DNA of 55,584 nt from a virus. Both the position numbers and the translations under genes were made by a program. Positions 1-10,700 of the stretch are shown in pieces (position 1 is the first letter of the stretch; each line of letters starts with the position of its first letter). The DNA lies in IMG/VR virus record IMGVR_UViG_3300012985_000002, positions 1 through 55,584 of that record. One strand, given 5' to 3'. The notes below the pieces were generated by a model. It did no database searches. It saw only the letters and a program-made list of their open reading frames with translations, and was not told the DNA's origin.

Positions 1-123
1 GACGGCGAAGAACAATGCCTGACCTACGGTCATCATTGTAATACCTACTCTCTGAGTAACTAGGTTAAAGAGACTATTCTCTTATTCCATCCCTGTTACC
101 CCTAAAGATACTTTAGTATTGCA
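1..123. repeat. Left copy of 123-bp terminal direct repeat
   Basis: Bases 1-123 are identical to 55462-55584. Within the copy, bases 1-36 repeat the first 12 codons of the rightmost leftward gene, here cut off by the sequence end. It also holds small hairpins at 46-58, 68-83 (aagaga/tctctt) and 103-117 (ctaaag/ctttag). Either the linear virion DNA has short direct terminal repeats, as in many podoviruses, or this is a circular map with an assembly overlap. The length is not one of the common default assembler k values I know, which mildly favours a real repeat. Confidence 0.9.
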
Positions 124-124
124 T

Positions 125-158
125 GCCCATAGCCATGGGCGACCACTAGCCAGTGGTC
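125..158. other. Two adjacent hairpins with identical AGCC loops
   Basis: Directly after the terminal repeat, 125-140 reads gcccat-agcc-atgggc (6-bp stem). It abuts 141-158, which reads gaccact-agcc-agtggtc (7-bp stem). The stems differ but the four-base loops are the same. No gene covers them. They could be terminator, end-processing or protein-recognition sites; the function is inferred, the structure is seen. Confidence 0.6.
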
Positions 159-218
159 TGAGGCAGCCGCCGAGAGCTACGAGTCCGTAGCATTGCTTGA
201 CACAGTAGAAGGAGCTCG

Positions 219-555
219 CCCCGAGTTGCGTAACCAAGCGTAACTACGGGAAGTGGGAGCGTAACCGGGCGCGTAACCGGCCCGGTTACCATGCGAGACA
301 TGGCAAGGTGGGCAACGTAACCAGCGTAACCACCCCCGGCAAACCCCCCTAGGTTACTATGATCTTGTACGTTATTATCTAACTTCCCTTCAAGGGATGA
401 GAAGAAGTAAATGTAGGTTACAGAGGCCAGTTCCAAAAAACCGGTTACGCCGGTTACGTTGGGCAGGTTCCCATGCGAGACATGGGAAGCAGGCCGGTTA
501 CGCGACTAGTTACGCGAACCCTTGCCGTAGTTACGTGTGGTTACGCAGTTCGGGC
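219..555. promoter_or_regulatory. Mirrored 8-bp iteron array, candidate origin or master control site
   Basis: Twelve copies of (G/A)CGTAAC(C/T) lie at 228, 238, 259, 271, 315 and 324 in one orientation. The inverted form lies at 443, 452, 496, 508, 529 and 539. Every left copy mirrors a right copy about base 387 (start plus partner end is 774 in all six cases). A 15-bp hairpin, ccatg-cgaga-catgg, also occurs at the mirrored positions 289-303 and 471-485. Spacers are much less conserved than the 8-mers. The roughly 60-bp centre (358-420) is AT-rich. This fits a multi-site DNA-binding array such as a replication origin or early control region. Extra, unmirrored copies are at 554-561 and in the palindrome at 624-634. 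Confidence 0.75.
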
Positions 556-662
556 GTAACCATGACGTTGGTTGTGAGCAAGGGTAAAGAGCGGCCATGC
601 AGCTAACCAGGAAGCAGAGACATGCGGTAACCGCAAGTGACTATACGTACACCCTGTGCGCC

Positions 663-724
663 TAGGTGACTTGTAGTGCAACAGCAAGTTACCTACGTCG
701 CCGTCCCACCGGGACTTAAGACGT
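663..724. other. Two consecutive stem-loops in control region
   Basis: An 11-bp stem with one G-T wobble pairs 663-673 with 685-695. A second structure follows, with acgtc/gacgt (695-699 and 720-724) enclosing gtccc/gggac (703-715). No open reading frame with a ribosome binding site covers them. They may belong to a longer structured transcript or be DNA-level elements next to the iteron array. Confidence 0.45.
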
Positions 725-747
725 GACATGCTATATGTTAAAGCTAG

Positions 748-776
748 TTGTTACTAGCTAGTCATGTTCATAATAC
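748..776 (+). promoter_or_regulatory. Candidate promoter upstream of structured RNA
   Basis: TTGTTA (748-753) is followed after 17 bp by TAATAC (771-776). An alternative -10, CATAAT, lies at 769-774 with a 15-bp spacer. The segment is AT-rich compared with the genome. A start near 783 would lie just before the 10-bp closing stem of the candidate RNA at 791. Motif matches are partial, so this is tentative. Confidence 0.35.
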
Positions 777-782
777 ATAAAT

Positions 783-920
783 TGTTTTGAGCTCAGCACT
801 ATAGACTTACTCGTCTACTGGTGGGTGACCACGTCTGGTTCCCAGACGCAAGCGCCAGTAGCTAGAATAAGTCAGTTGATAGGTCAGGTCTGTCGTCATA
901 GACTAAGTGCTGAGCCATTA
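783..920 (+). ncRNA. Candidate structured non-coding RNA
   Basis: A perfect 10-bp stem joins 791-800 to 906-915. Inside it are gactta/taagtc (804-809 with 868-873), ctactgg/ccagtag (815-821 with 855-861), cgtctgg/ccagacg (832-838 with 842-848, loop ttc) and a short gtct/agac stem (888-891 with 900-903). No coding frame is credible. A promoter-like element precedes it and a strong hairpin follows at 941-980, giving a plausible stand-alone RNA gene. It does not fit a tRNA: there is no T-arm or anticodon arm geometry. The outer stem would also form on the minus strand, so orientation is inferred from the promoter. Confidence 0.45.
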
Positions 921-940
921 CATTAAAAAGAAAAAGTGAA

Positions 941-980
941 CATGACTAGGAACCCGTTCCCCTACGGGTCCCTAGCCATG
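941..980 (-). terminator. Rho-independent terminator of the small leftward gene
   Basis: A 17-position stem (941-957 with 964-980) has only two mismatches and a 6-nt loop. On the minus strand it is followed by a T-rich tract (reverse of 921-940). It begins 7 bases beyond the stop of the leftward gene at 987-1226. The hairpin alone could also stop rightward transcripts of the candidate RNA. Confidence 0.8.
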
Positions 981-986
981 TGGTTG

Positions 987-1226
987 TCAGGCCGACTGAG
1001 CCAGGTTGTTCTGGATGAACACCTGGACCGCAGCCTTGTTGGCATCGCGGTAGGCCTCGATGGTTGCAGCAACCTGAGGCAGGTTGGCAGCAGCGTTGAG
1101 CACGTGAACTCCAGACATGTCCTGGAAGTTCTCGATGTCGACCGCGAGGGTACGAGTGGTGTTGACGTAGAAGCGCTCGAGCTGTTCGAGCGGGTTACGT
1201 CGGGCAGGACGCTTGTCCTTAGCCAT
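987..1226 (-). CDS. Small basic-to-neutral protein of unknown function (79 aa)
   Basis: This is the only gene in the left control region, transcribed alone and leftward. I chose ATG 1226 over the longer frame from 1250 because a strong AAGGAG lies 7 bases upstream of it and none precedes 1250. The product starts MAKDKRPARR, a charged N-terminus, and continues as a mostly helical, Ala- and Asn-rich chain. It has no cysteines and no membrane segment. It has its own -10-like element and a terminator. Isolation beside the iteron array suggests a regulatory or DNA-associated role, but I do not recognise the family. Confidence 0.8.
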   Translation of the reverse strand: MAKDKRPARRNPLEQLERFYVNTTRTLAVDIENFQDMSGVHVLNAAANLPQVAATIEAYRDANKAAVQVFIQNNLAQSA

Positions 1227-1252
1227 GATGGTCTCCTTAGATGGTAGCATAG

Positions 1253-1258
1253 ACTATA
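1253..1258 (-). promoter_or_regulatory. -10-like element for the leftward 79-aa gene
   Basis: On the minus strand TATAGT (5 of 6 to TATAAT) lies 27 bp upstream of the ATG at 1226, in an AT-rich stretch (1250-1300). No convincing -35 hexamer is seen at 16-18 bp. Confidence 0.4.
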
Positions 1259-1780
1259 CTAGATAGCATAGCAAAAGATATACAATAACAGCAGAAGCAT
1301 AAAGCCACAGCAAAGCAATTAGATCATGTAACATGTACATGTAAGATGGAACAGGTAGCCACAAAAGTAGCAGAGCACGAGCACCACCAGGTTTCAGTAG
1401 TAGTAGCACAAGTAGTAGCACGAGAGGGACGACGAGTTCAAGAAAGTGTCAAAAGAGATACTTATATGTATTAATATAGGGGGGTATATGATGTCTTTAT
1501 TGTGTTATTAGTATATCTTCCATCTGCTCACAAAAGTTTTCCCGAAAATCCTAGTCATGTCACCCAGACTCTTACCTCCTCTGAAACGCGCAAGGTAACG
1601 CGTGTGGTAGCAGAAAGGCACAGACGAGGGCGGTAGCGCGATTCGTAGCACCTGTGGGCTACTGGGAGGCCCTGCTCAGTGCCCGTGATCGAGAGCGGCG
1701 GCCCCGTCTTGCCCCCGCGACCGTCCGAGTCGTGTTACAATGTCCTAGGCCAACCGTTTCCGGTTCGCTGACAAAGACTT
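1259..1780. other. Non-coding leader region of the late arm
   Basis: About 520 bp with no credible gene. It holds an AT-rich stretch (1450-1520), short direct repeats of the type agtagtagcac (about 1397-1425) and an acatgtacatgt palindrome (about 1329-1341). TTACAAT (1735-1741) is a possible -10 about 50 bp ahead of the giant gene, but its best -35 (TTGCCC, 1709-1714) is 21 bp away. The late promoter should lie here, but I cannot assign it firmly. Confidence 0.5.
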
Positions 1781-1793
1781 AGAAGGAGTCGCA

Positions 1794-4700
1794 GTGGCTT
1801 GGACTGATGAGGTCGCCGACAAGGACCCCTTCAACTACGCGCCGAAGGGTCTCAAGCAGACTCGCGAGCTCGCGTGGGCTGATGGTGCTGCGAGCCTGGA
1901 CCCTGGACTGCGGGTCGGCTGGCAGACGGGTGGACGTGTCGGCGGTACGGAGAACGCGTTCAACGACGAGTTCTTCACTCGGATGTACGACCAGTACGAC
2001 GAGGAACAGCAGAAGATCCAGGACAACCCGGACTATGTCTCCGACCTGTTCCTCCGCCCTGACTTCACCGGCATCGTCGGCTGGAACCAGACGTTCGCGA
2101 AAGACGGCTACTTCAAGGGTAACGCCCAGCTCAGCGAGGGCGACCGCCAGTTCAAGGTCGGCGATGTCTACGACAACGGTGTCTTCCAGGGCAACGTGTA
2201 CGATCGGGACTCCGGCTTCACGCGGGAAGAGGCGAATGCCTACGTCGCCCCGCACATCTTCGGCAAGGACGCCGCTGACAAGTATCGCGAGGCCGACGGC
2301 GACCAGGACAAGCTCTATGAGATGATCCAGGAGCAGGGTGCCAAGGAAGGTAAGCTGGTCGAGGCTTACGTCACCCGCGCGCCCTACCAGCAGTCCGTCA
2401 ACAAGCTGCTGAGCGACTGGGAAGGTGGAGCCTGGGACGAGTTCCTGATCCCGGTCGCGGGCTTCGCTGGCGGTGCGGCTGCTGGTGCTGCGTTCGGCTG
2501 GCCGGGTGCGATCGTCGGTGGCATCGCGGGTGCTGTCGGCAGTCTCGCGAACGTCGATGAGGCCCGCACCATGGCGGCTCAGGCGTTCGTCAGCACCGGC
2601 CTCATGGCTGAGGAAGGCACCGACGCTCAGATCGCGCACCTGACGGCCAAGGCAGGTGAGTTCGGCGTCAGCCGCATGAACGTCCTGACCAACCTGACCG
2701 CTGGTGCCGTCGATGTCTTCTCCGGCAACTGGGGCGACGACCTCTCTGAGATCCGCGAGGCGCAGGCTGCTGGTAACTGGGGCGCGGACGTCGCCCTCGG
2801 GGTCACCGGGTTCGTGGACGGCATGCTCATGTCGTCCAACAAGGCCGCTGTTGCTGCCTACACTGCCTCGATGGGCGGCTCTGCCCTCGGCAACGCCTAC
2901 AACAAGGCCACGAACGACGGGGAGTGGGATGAAGTCACAGGCTCCTTCCACAAGTACGAGAGCATGGAGCAGCGACTTGCTGCAGCTGGTGCTTCCGCGA
3001 TCGACATCAGCCAGATGCTCATGCCCAGTCTGCTCCGATACTCCGCTAGCCGGAACGTCGGTGGGACGAAGAACAGTGCACTGGACGACCTGGCCCCTCG
3101 CAACCCCGACGCCGTCCGCACCACCACCACGATGGACCGCACCTTCGACGTCAAGATGGGAGCAGACGGTGTCGTGCGCGCAGAGCGAGAGTCTCTCGCT
3201 CAGACTATCACCGCCTGGATGGTCCCCAGCACCGCTATCAATCGTCTGGCGGTACGTGGATCGGCCTATGCAGACGTGCTCCGACGGGGTGGCAGCTCTG
3301 TCACCGCGGACGATCTGTATCAGGCGGCGGTGCGCATGGAACGCGCCACAGTACCCTGGAAGCTTGCCCTCGTCAACGGCTTCGGCGAGGCCACTGAAGA
3401 AGTCCTCCAGACGTACCTGAACGGTGCGGCAACTGGTTGGGCTGCTCAGCCGCAGGAGCTCCTGAACGCTGCCGTCGCAGGCTTCGCGATGGGCGCGGGT
3501 ATGAGTGTCGGCTCCAGGGTCGGCACGTTCTCCGCCGACGAGCGCGCCAGGTACCGCGCCAACACCCTCCTGCTGAACGACGGACAGCAGCCCTTCAGCC
3601 GCACGGAGTGGAAAGCTGTCGACCCCGCCACGAAGCGCATGCTGTCGACCGCCAACCAGACCACGGAGCGTCGCCTCCGTCGTCAGCGCGAAGACTACAT
3701 GGACGACACGACGCAGCAGCTCGTGAGCTCTGTCGTCGCGGCGTATCAGAAGGAAGACGCCCTCAAGACGATCCTCAAGAAGCAGCAGCTCACTCCCGGC
3801 GAGTGGGAAGACGCTCTCGAGGACATGGCCGACATCCTGCCGTTCAACGACGTGCGGATGCCCAGCTACATGATCTTCCACTCCGCGAAGACCACGCTGG
3901 CCAAGCTGAACAACCGCCTGAGCGCTCTGAGCCAGCAGCTCATCGAAGAGGACACCGACCAGCAGCAGGACCAGAACGTGCAGGGCGTCCACGACACCCT
4001 CGCCGGGCTGATGACCGAGCTCAACGGCCTCTACGAAGAGTACGTGCGTACCAACGGCACGGACCCGCTCGCGCGCATCAACCGTCTCCTGCAGGACTAC
4101 TGGGACGGCACTGCTCAGGTCGACGCACCCAGCATCCTGCAGCAGCAGGCGGTGGAGCTCATCTTCTCCCGCCTCCCGAACGACAACCCCGGCTCGTTCC
4201 AGATGCTTCTGCCTCAGATCGACTTCGAGATGGAGGCCAACAACGCTCACGGGATGAGCAAGGTCTCCCAGTCGTTCGAGAAGCTGCTCAGCCACGACAA
4301 CGACGGCGACAAGCTCAAGCACATGGCGCGGTATGTCCCGAACCGGGGCGCTCGCGAGCAGCTCCGCCTGGGCATGAACCACTGGGCACCCGTCGAGGGC
4401 GTCGAGGAAGCGGGTACCCGTGGCGGCGGCTTCCTGAACGTCGCCAAGCGTGGCTACGAGGACGCGATCCTCATGCTGCAGCAGTTCACGCTGGCCGGGT
4501 TCGACGTCGACGCGCAGAAGGAAGTGCGCAACACGTACGACGCCCTGGTCAAGGACCTCAAGCAGTCTCTGCCCGGCGTGCGCTCCAGCACGTTCACGAA
4601 CTTCCGCAACATGCTGGAGAAGAACCCGGACGGCGCGAAGCAGGAGTTCTACCGCGCCCTCGCGCTCGACTACTCCAAGCTCATCAGCCTCGGTCGCTCG

Positions 4701-7700
4701 GGTACCAAGCCCGAGTACGTCAAGAACAACTCGCTCAAGCCTGAGCAGATCGTCAAGCCCGGTACCTCCATCGGCATCTGGATCGAAGACAAGATCCAGC
4801 AGCACCTGGAGGTCTGGCGCGACGCCCACGCGACCCGTGAGACGGCAGAGTTCGTCAAGAGCGGCACGAAGGGTGCACAGCCCCAGGGCCTGCAGGCGGG
4901 TACCCCCAGCACGGTAGAGACGGCAGCTGCAACCCTCGGTCAGACCAACGAGCAGCGCTCTGGTGGCTCCGACCCGTTCCGCTCGATGGGTGGCCTGCAG
5001 TACGGCCCCATCAACTCGGTCGCTCGGGACGCTGACGGTCGGCACAACCCCTCCGAGCTCCGCCAGGCGATCATCGAGTGGTACACCAACCTCACCCGCC
5101 TCCGCCCGTACAGCGCTCTCACCACGCTGCGTCAGGGCGGCTCGCCCGTCGTTCGTGAGGCTCGGGCTGACCTGGAGAACCTGGCGTACCAGAAGTACCC
5201 CGACCTGATGAAGAACCCGGCGACGAGGGATGAGACCCTCATTCGCCTGGCCAACTCCCCGTTCTGGAACGTGGACGAGAGCCAGGTCGACACGTTCGAC
5301 TTCCAGGTCCACGACGCCTCTGCCACGATCGGCTCGGTGCTCATCAAGGCTGCTGCTGCTCGTCAGGCGGCGCTGGCTCCCGTCGCGTTCGGTGAGCTCG
5401 ACGCCAACGAGGCATACGCCACTGTTACTCCCGCGCGCGCGATGCAGCTGCTCAACGGTGCAGTCACTCCGAGCACGGTGCTCCCGAAGGAGCAGGCAGA
5501 CCAGCTCGGCGCGTTCTCGTCCCTCGACTCGCTCATCCGTGACTACACGATGATCCAGAGCCGTCAGCAGCGCTCTGACTGGCGCGCTCGGGCAGAGCTC
5601 CACAGCGCGTACACCGAGCTCAACGCCGTGGGCGAGCCCTCGCTCTACCGTCTGCTGGTGGACACCATCCGTGAGGCGAGCGACAAGGAACTCAGCCACG
5701 CTGCTGACGGCACGGCACAGGGTCGTCTCGCCCGTGAGGACAAGACGTTCCACGAGAAGCACGTGCTGCCGATCTTCCAGAACCTCGCGCACATGATGGA
5801 CACGCTCGGGCTCAGGGGCCTGAGCCGCCAGGGGATCATCAACACCCTGGAGAATAACAGCCGTGTTCTCCAGAACGTGCTGAGCATGTTCCCCGCCGAG
5901 ATGCAGCTCGCGATCCTGAAGGCCCCGAACCCGAAGGCCAGTCCTCGCGACTTCGCCATTCCCGGCTGGTTCTTCGACATGCTGCTCGAAGAGAACGCCG
6001 AGAAGGCCGCGTTCATCTACTGGGACGCCATGCTCCAGATGGACCTGGACATGTACGGCAAGGATGCACACCCCGGCAACGCGTGGGTGCAGCTGTACTC
6101 GACCCTCGACGCCGCTGGCAAGCAGACCCTGGACGACATGCGAGCCACGGCGACCTCGGTTCAGCAGTTCGTGGACGAGGTCAACCGCGAGATCACGTTC
6201 AACCAGGCCCCGCTCCTGGCCTGGCGCACGGACACCACGCTCTACTCGCCCGACTCCACCAAGAGTGGCTGGCAGTGGAGCGCGCCGTCGGCAGAGCGTC
6301 GTCAGGCGATCCGTGACGCGGCCAAGTACTTCAAGGAGAACGCTCAGGCGCTCCCGTCCGAGGTCGAACTCCAGGCCCGTAACCTCGGCTACGCGACCGA
6401 CCTGCTGAACGCTCTGCAGAAGCCCGACACGTACAAGAGCGCTCAGCTCAGTGACGCGATCAAGGCTCTGGACAACCGTCTGAAGCAGAGTGGGGTCCTT
6501 CGTCAGCCGACGATGGGTCCTCGTGGCCGTCGTGCCTTCGTGGAGCGCTCCTTCCGTGGTATCGACCCCGGCTCCGCCTCCAAGGGTGTGGCCAGCCCTG
6601 GCATCGCTCAGTACGGCGACACCGACGTTCGTCGTGACCAGACTGCTTTCGGCTCCCAGCTCGACCAGACGTTCAGCGCTCTGCTCGCCGGTGACGCCAA
6701 GAGCATCTCGTTCAACCCCCAGGCTCTGATGCAGGAACTTCGCCTGCAGACCGAGTCCGGTGCGATCATCGACTGGACTCCGCTGACCACCGAGCAGTTC
6801 CTCCAGCTGTTCATCATGGAGGACGGCGCGTACCAGAACCTGCTCTTCGCGCTGATCAACCCGTCGGTGTACGAAGAGACTGGCCCCGGTAAGGCGGTGC
6901 AGCAGTATCTCTTCCCGCAGGACCTCGAGAAGATCGTCGGCACGACGTTCTATAAGGACCTGATCAACGGTACGGGTGGTCGGAACAAGCACGAGACCAA
7001 CGAGCTCTTCCTGAGCTACGTCGACTCGCTCACCAACGGCAACCTCGTCACTCGCATGCTCGCCGACTCGGCGATCGCGCGGACCACGACAATCGAGACC
7101 CTCACCAACTCCGCCTACGAGAGCATCGTGGCTGACGTGGCGGAGGCGATTCGCTCGCTCATGGGTCTGGCCCCTGGTCAGGGTGACGCGCTCCGTGGCC
7201 TGCTGGAGACGCAGGCACTCAAGGACTACGAGCCGATCCCCGGTCTGGGACAGCTCGGCGCTCTTCCTGCTCCCGCGCGCGAGGCGCAGATCGACAACAT
7301 GATCCAGCTCTATCAGGGCGCGCTCGACGTCGCCGTGAAGAACTGGGAGGCCAACAAGACGATCGACAACGCCGACCTCGTGTACGAGGCTTCGGAGAAG
7401 CTTGGCATCGCCCAGGGTCTCAAGAACACTCGCAAGTACGGCGAGCTTCAGATGAACGCTCTCAAGATCGACTGGGACAGCCCGACCGCCCAGCGCGTGA
7501 CCAAGACGATGATCACGCAGTACATCGAGACGTTCGGCCCGTCCCTCGCCACCACCATGACGGGTGACGACGCCAAGACCCTGTCCAAGTGGAACCTGGC
7601 TCAGACCGACCACATGGACATCTTCAAGTCGTTCAGCACGGACGAAGCCGCAGACCGCAAGGTGTGGGACGAGCTCAGCAAGATCGTCGCCCTGCACCGC

Positions 7701-10700
7701 ACGCTGACGAAGAGCGGCTACCTGGCGAGTGACTCGATCGCGTCGCCGACCACGAAGGAGTGGGGTCAGTTCGACCCGACGTTCGTCTACCTGACCAAGG
7801 ACATGGTCAGCGACGAGTTTCTGAGCGTGCTCAGCAACCTCCGCAAGGCCGTCCCCGACGCCATGCCGCCTCGCAAGAGCGTGGACGCGGTCGTCACTGA
7901 CCTGAACAAGACGGTGCTCCGCCCGAAGAACTTCGGCAAGTGGGTCCCCGACCTGGTCATGCAGCACTCCGGCTCCAGCCGGTATCTGGACAGCTCGGGC
8001 TCGCCCCAGCAGATCGCGATCGGTGGCGAGCTCCTGAAGAGCATGATCGCCGCCACAATCAGCGCTCGTCGTACGAACACGCACCCCACGCCGGATATGG
8101 CGCGCGCGTACAAGATCGACGCAGAGGAACTGATCGCTAGCGAGACCGACTTCTTCGGTCGTGGTCTGCAGGGCGAGCCTTGGGCAATGCTCGAAGGCGC
8201 GTCAGTTGTTGCCCCTCGCTACAACAGCGAGACGGGCAAGACCGAGGGTGCAGGTCCTGTGCTCATCGCTCGGGACACAGCAGGCAACGTCATCAAGGAG
8301 ATCCCGCTGACGCTCGCCACCAGCCGTATCACGAACGGTGGCAAGGACCTGGAGGGTGTGCCCGGCACGATCGCTCAGATCACGCACCAGTCGATGATCG
8401 AGGCTGTCAAGACGGCCATGAGCACCTTCAAGGGCTCTGCCGTGGCAGGCTCCTACTCGTCTATCTCCGTCGAGTTCCAGATGTTCAACCCCGTCATGAA
8501 GCCTGCGATGGACCCCTCGAAGCCTGCCGATAAGCAGGTCAACTGGGCGAACAACATTCACTTCGACGGTACGCTGGGTCAGACGGACACCAGCACGAGC
8601 ATCTACGCCGCCCTGCTGGCAGGTGTGGACGGTCTCGTGCAGCGTCTGGAGCGTGCTGCTCTCGACGCGATCAAGGGCTCGCTGGCGATCTTCACGACGG
8701 CTCACCCGCGTGGCTTCGACGGCAAGGACCCGAACCAGCTGCTCGACCTGCTGTACGACATCACTGCTGACGTCATGCGTACCCCGATGGGGGAGGACTA
8801 CCTGTTCCCGAACAACGCCTACAAGGGCGTGTTCCGTCTGGTCCGTGACCGTCTGCTGGTCACTGGTCAGGACGCGGAGGGCAACAAGGTCACGCTCTCG
8901 TCCGAGCAGGCTCTGACGACCGACCTCTCGCAGTACACCGACCTCAAGGTGGTCGAGCTCAGCACCCGCTCGCTGGAGACTCTGCGTGGTGCAACGGGTG
9001 GCTCCGGTCACCCGCGCAACCTGCAGAAGGCTCCGCGAATCGGTGGTGAGGGCGAGCCGTGGAAGGGGTACTACGAGCCGTTCCAGCTGGAGCGTATGCC
9101 TCAGCTCGGCACTCAGCTCACCGACCTCAACCAGATCGCAGAGGCCCTGCGCACGTCGGGCCTGCTGGACCGTGACCGCGTGCAGACGTTCCAGTACGGC
9201 ACGCACACGGCTGACGAGCGTACCCAGCAGCACCGCAAGTTCGAAGAGTTCATCGAAGAGCGGTCGGCAATCGCCAAGGCTCGTCGCGAGCGTGGTACTC
9301 AGAAGCGCTACCGCTCCGTCAACACCGGTGTCGCGATCGCGTGGCGCAACCTGCTTCGTCAGGACCAGCGTGTGCGTCGTGCCACGACCGACGCCCTGCA
9401 GGAGGACCTCGGCGGTGTCAAGCCGAATCGCGATCTGACGATCCAGGACGCTCACCGCTCGCTGAGCAACATCCTCTCGTACGCGAACGGCAACGAGGCA
9501 CGCCTGTTCCTCGTGGACCCGAGCGATCTGCAGGCGAACGGTGACGAGGGTCGCCTCACGTCCGTCCGCAAGGACCAGGGCGAGCGCTGGAGCAACGTCC
9601 GCCCGGTCAACGACATCGTGATCCTACAGCTGGACGGCTACGAAGAGGCTCCCGGTACCCCTGAGTGGAACCGTCTCGTCGTGGACGAGCTCGCCGCCAT
9701 GAAAGAGCGCGGTCTGACCATCGGCCTCACGTCGGCCAAGGACCCGAACGCTGCCAGTATGGCCCGCGACCTGCTCCTGCAGAGCCAGGGTCCGTACGAG
9801 TCGGTGAACGATGACCTGTTCATCTTCGCCCCTGTGACTCGTGTGGACGAGGGTCGTACCCTCGCTGCCCGTCGTGCTACCCTGACGGAAGCCAAGGTGC
9901 AGAGCCTGCGCGGCTACGTGCTCGCGGCCTACTCCGAGGACGGCTTCTACGCCACTGACGCTGAGGGCGTGCAGATCGACCCGCTCAGCAAGTGGCTGGG
10001 CTACACCCAGGGCTACGCCTCGGACATCGTGCCGACCACCGGCATGAACCAGTACCACTCGCCGGGCACGCCTCAGGCTGGCCAGCGCATCGCACAGGTC
10101 TACGACTACCTGCTCAAGAACAACGGCGCGCTGTACCTCATGGAGCAGCAGGCCATGGGCGGTGGCGGTGACACGACCCTGGAAGAGTTCCAGACTCTGC
10201 TCCAGCGGGCGTACGACAACCTGGACCGTGCAACCGGTCGTCCCAAGGTGAACACCGAGTTCCGCCCTGGCGACCTCGTGGCCACGATCAACGAGATCGG
10301 GAGCCTCACGTTCACGCGCTGGGGCTACGACTCCACCGACGTGGACTTCGAGTCGCAGGACCGTAACGGCCTCGACGGCATCTCGATCGAGGGTATTCCG
10401 TCCACAAAGTCGATCCGTCTCGTGGCAGGCAAGAAGCTGCCCCATGACAAGGCATCGCTCCGTGGTGGTACGATCGAGCAGGTCTTCATCGACCCGGTCT
10501 TCGGTCTCCGCATCCTGTTCAAGAACGACATCAACCTCTACGGTGCGAAGATGGTCGATGAGCACGGAACGAAGACTCGCTCCGTGATCCTGGCCGAGAA
10601 CAAGCTCCCGTCGGTGCCGATGTTCAATGACACGCGGCCCGCCATGTACGCGGACTACCCGACGACCATCAAGAAGGGTGTCAATGCGCAAGGTACGGTA

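Noticed and set aside
197-202. TTGACA as the -35 of a left-end promoter
   Set aside because: No -10-like hexamer at 16-18 bp downstream, and the region that follows is the iteron array.
219-555. CRISPR array interpretation of the repeated motif
   Set aside because: Repeat units are 8 bp, in both orientations with mirrored irregular spacing, and no cas genes are present.
146-729. Small open frames of 60-96 codons over the iteron array
   Set aside because: No ribosome sites, composition set by the repeated GTAACC motif, and frames lie on both strands of the same dyad.
783-920. tRNA or tmRNA in the control region
   Set aside because: The stem lengths and loops do not give a T-arm, anticodon arm or CCA-bearing acceptor of tRNA size, and no tag-peptide frame is present.
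936-1247. A 103-codon rightward frame opposite the 79-aa gene
   Set aside because: Antisense shadow; it crosses a terminator hairpin and lacks a ribosome site, while the leftward gene has promoter, ribosome site and terminator.
1779-8084. A 2101-codon open frame on the minus strand opposite the giant gene, and similar frames at 11268-15245 and 15161-18754
   Set aside because: Arg/Val/Leu/His-rich low-complexity antisense of GC3-biased codons with no ribosome sites. They stop where the sense codon bias weakens, as expected for shadows.
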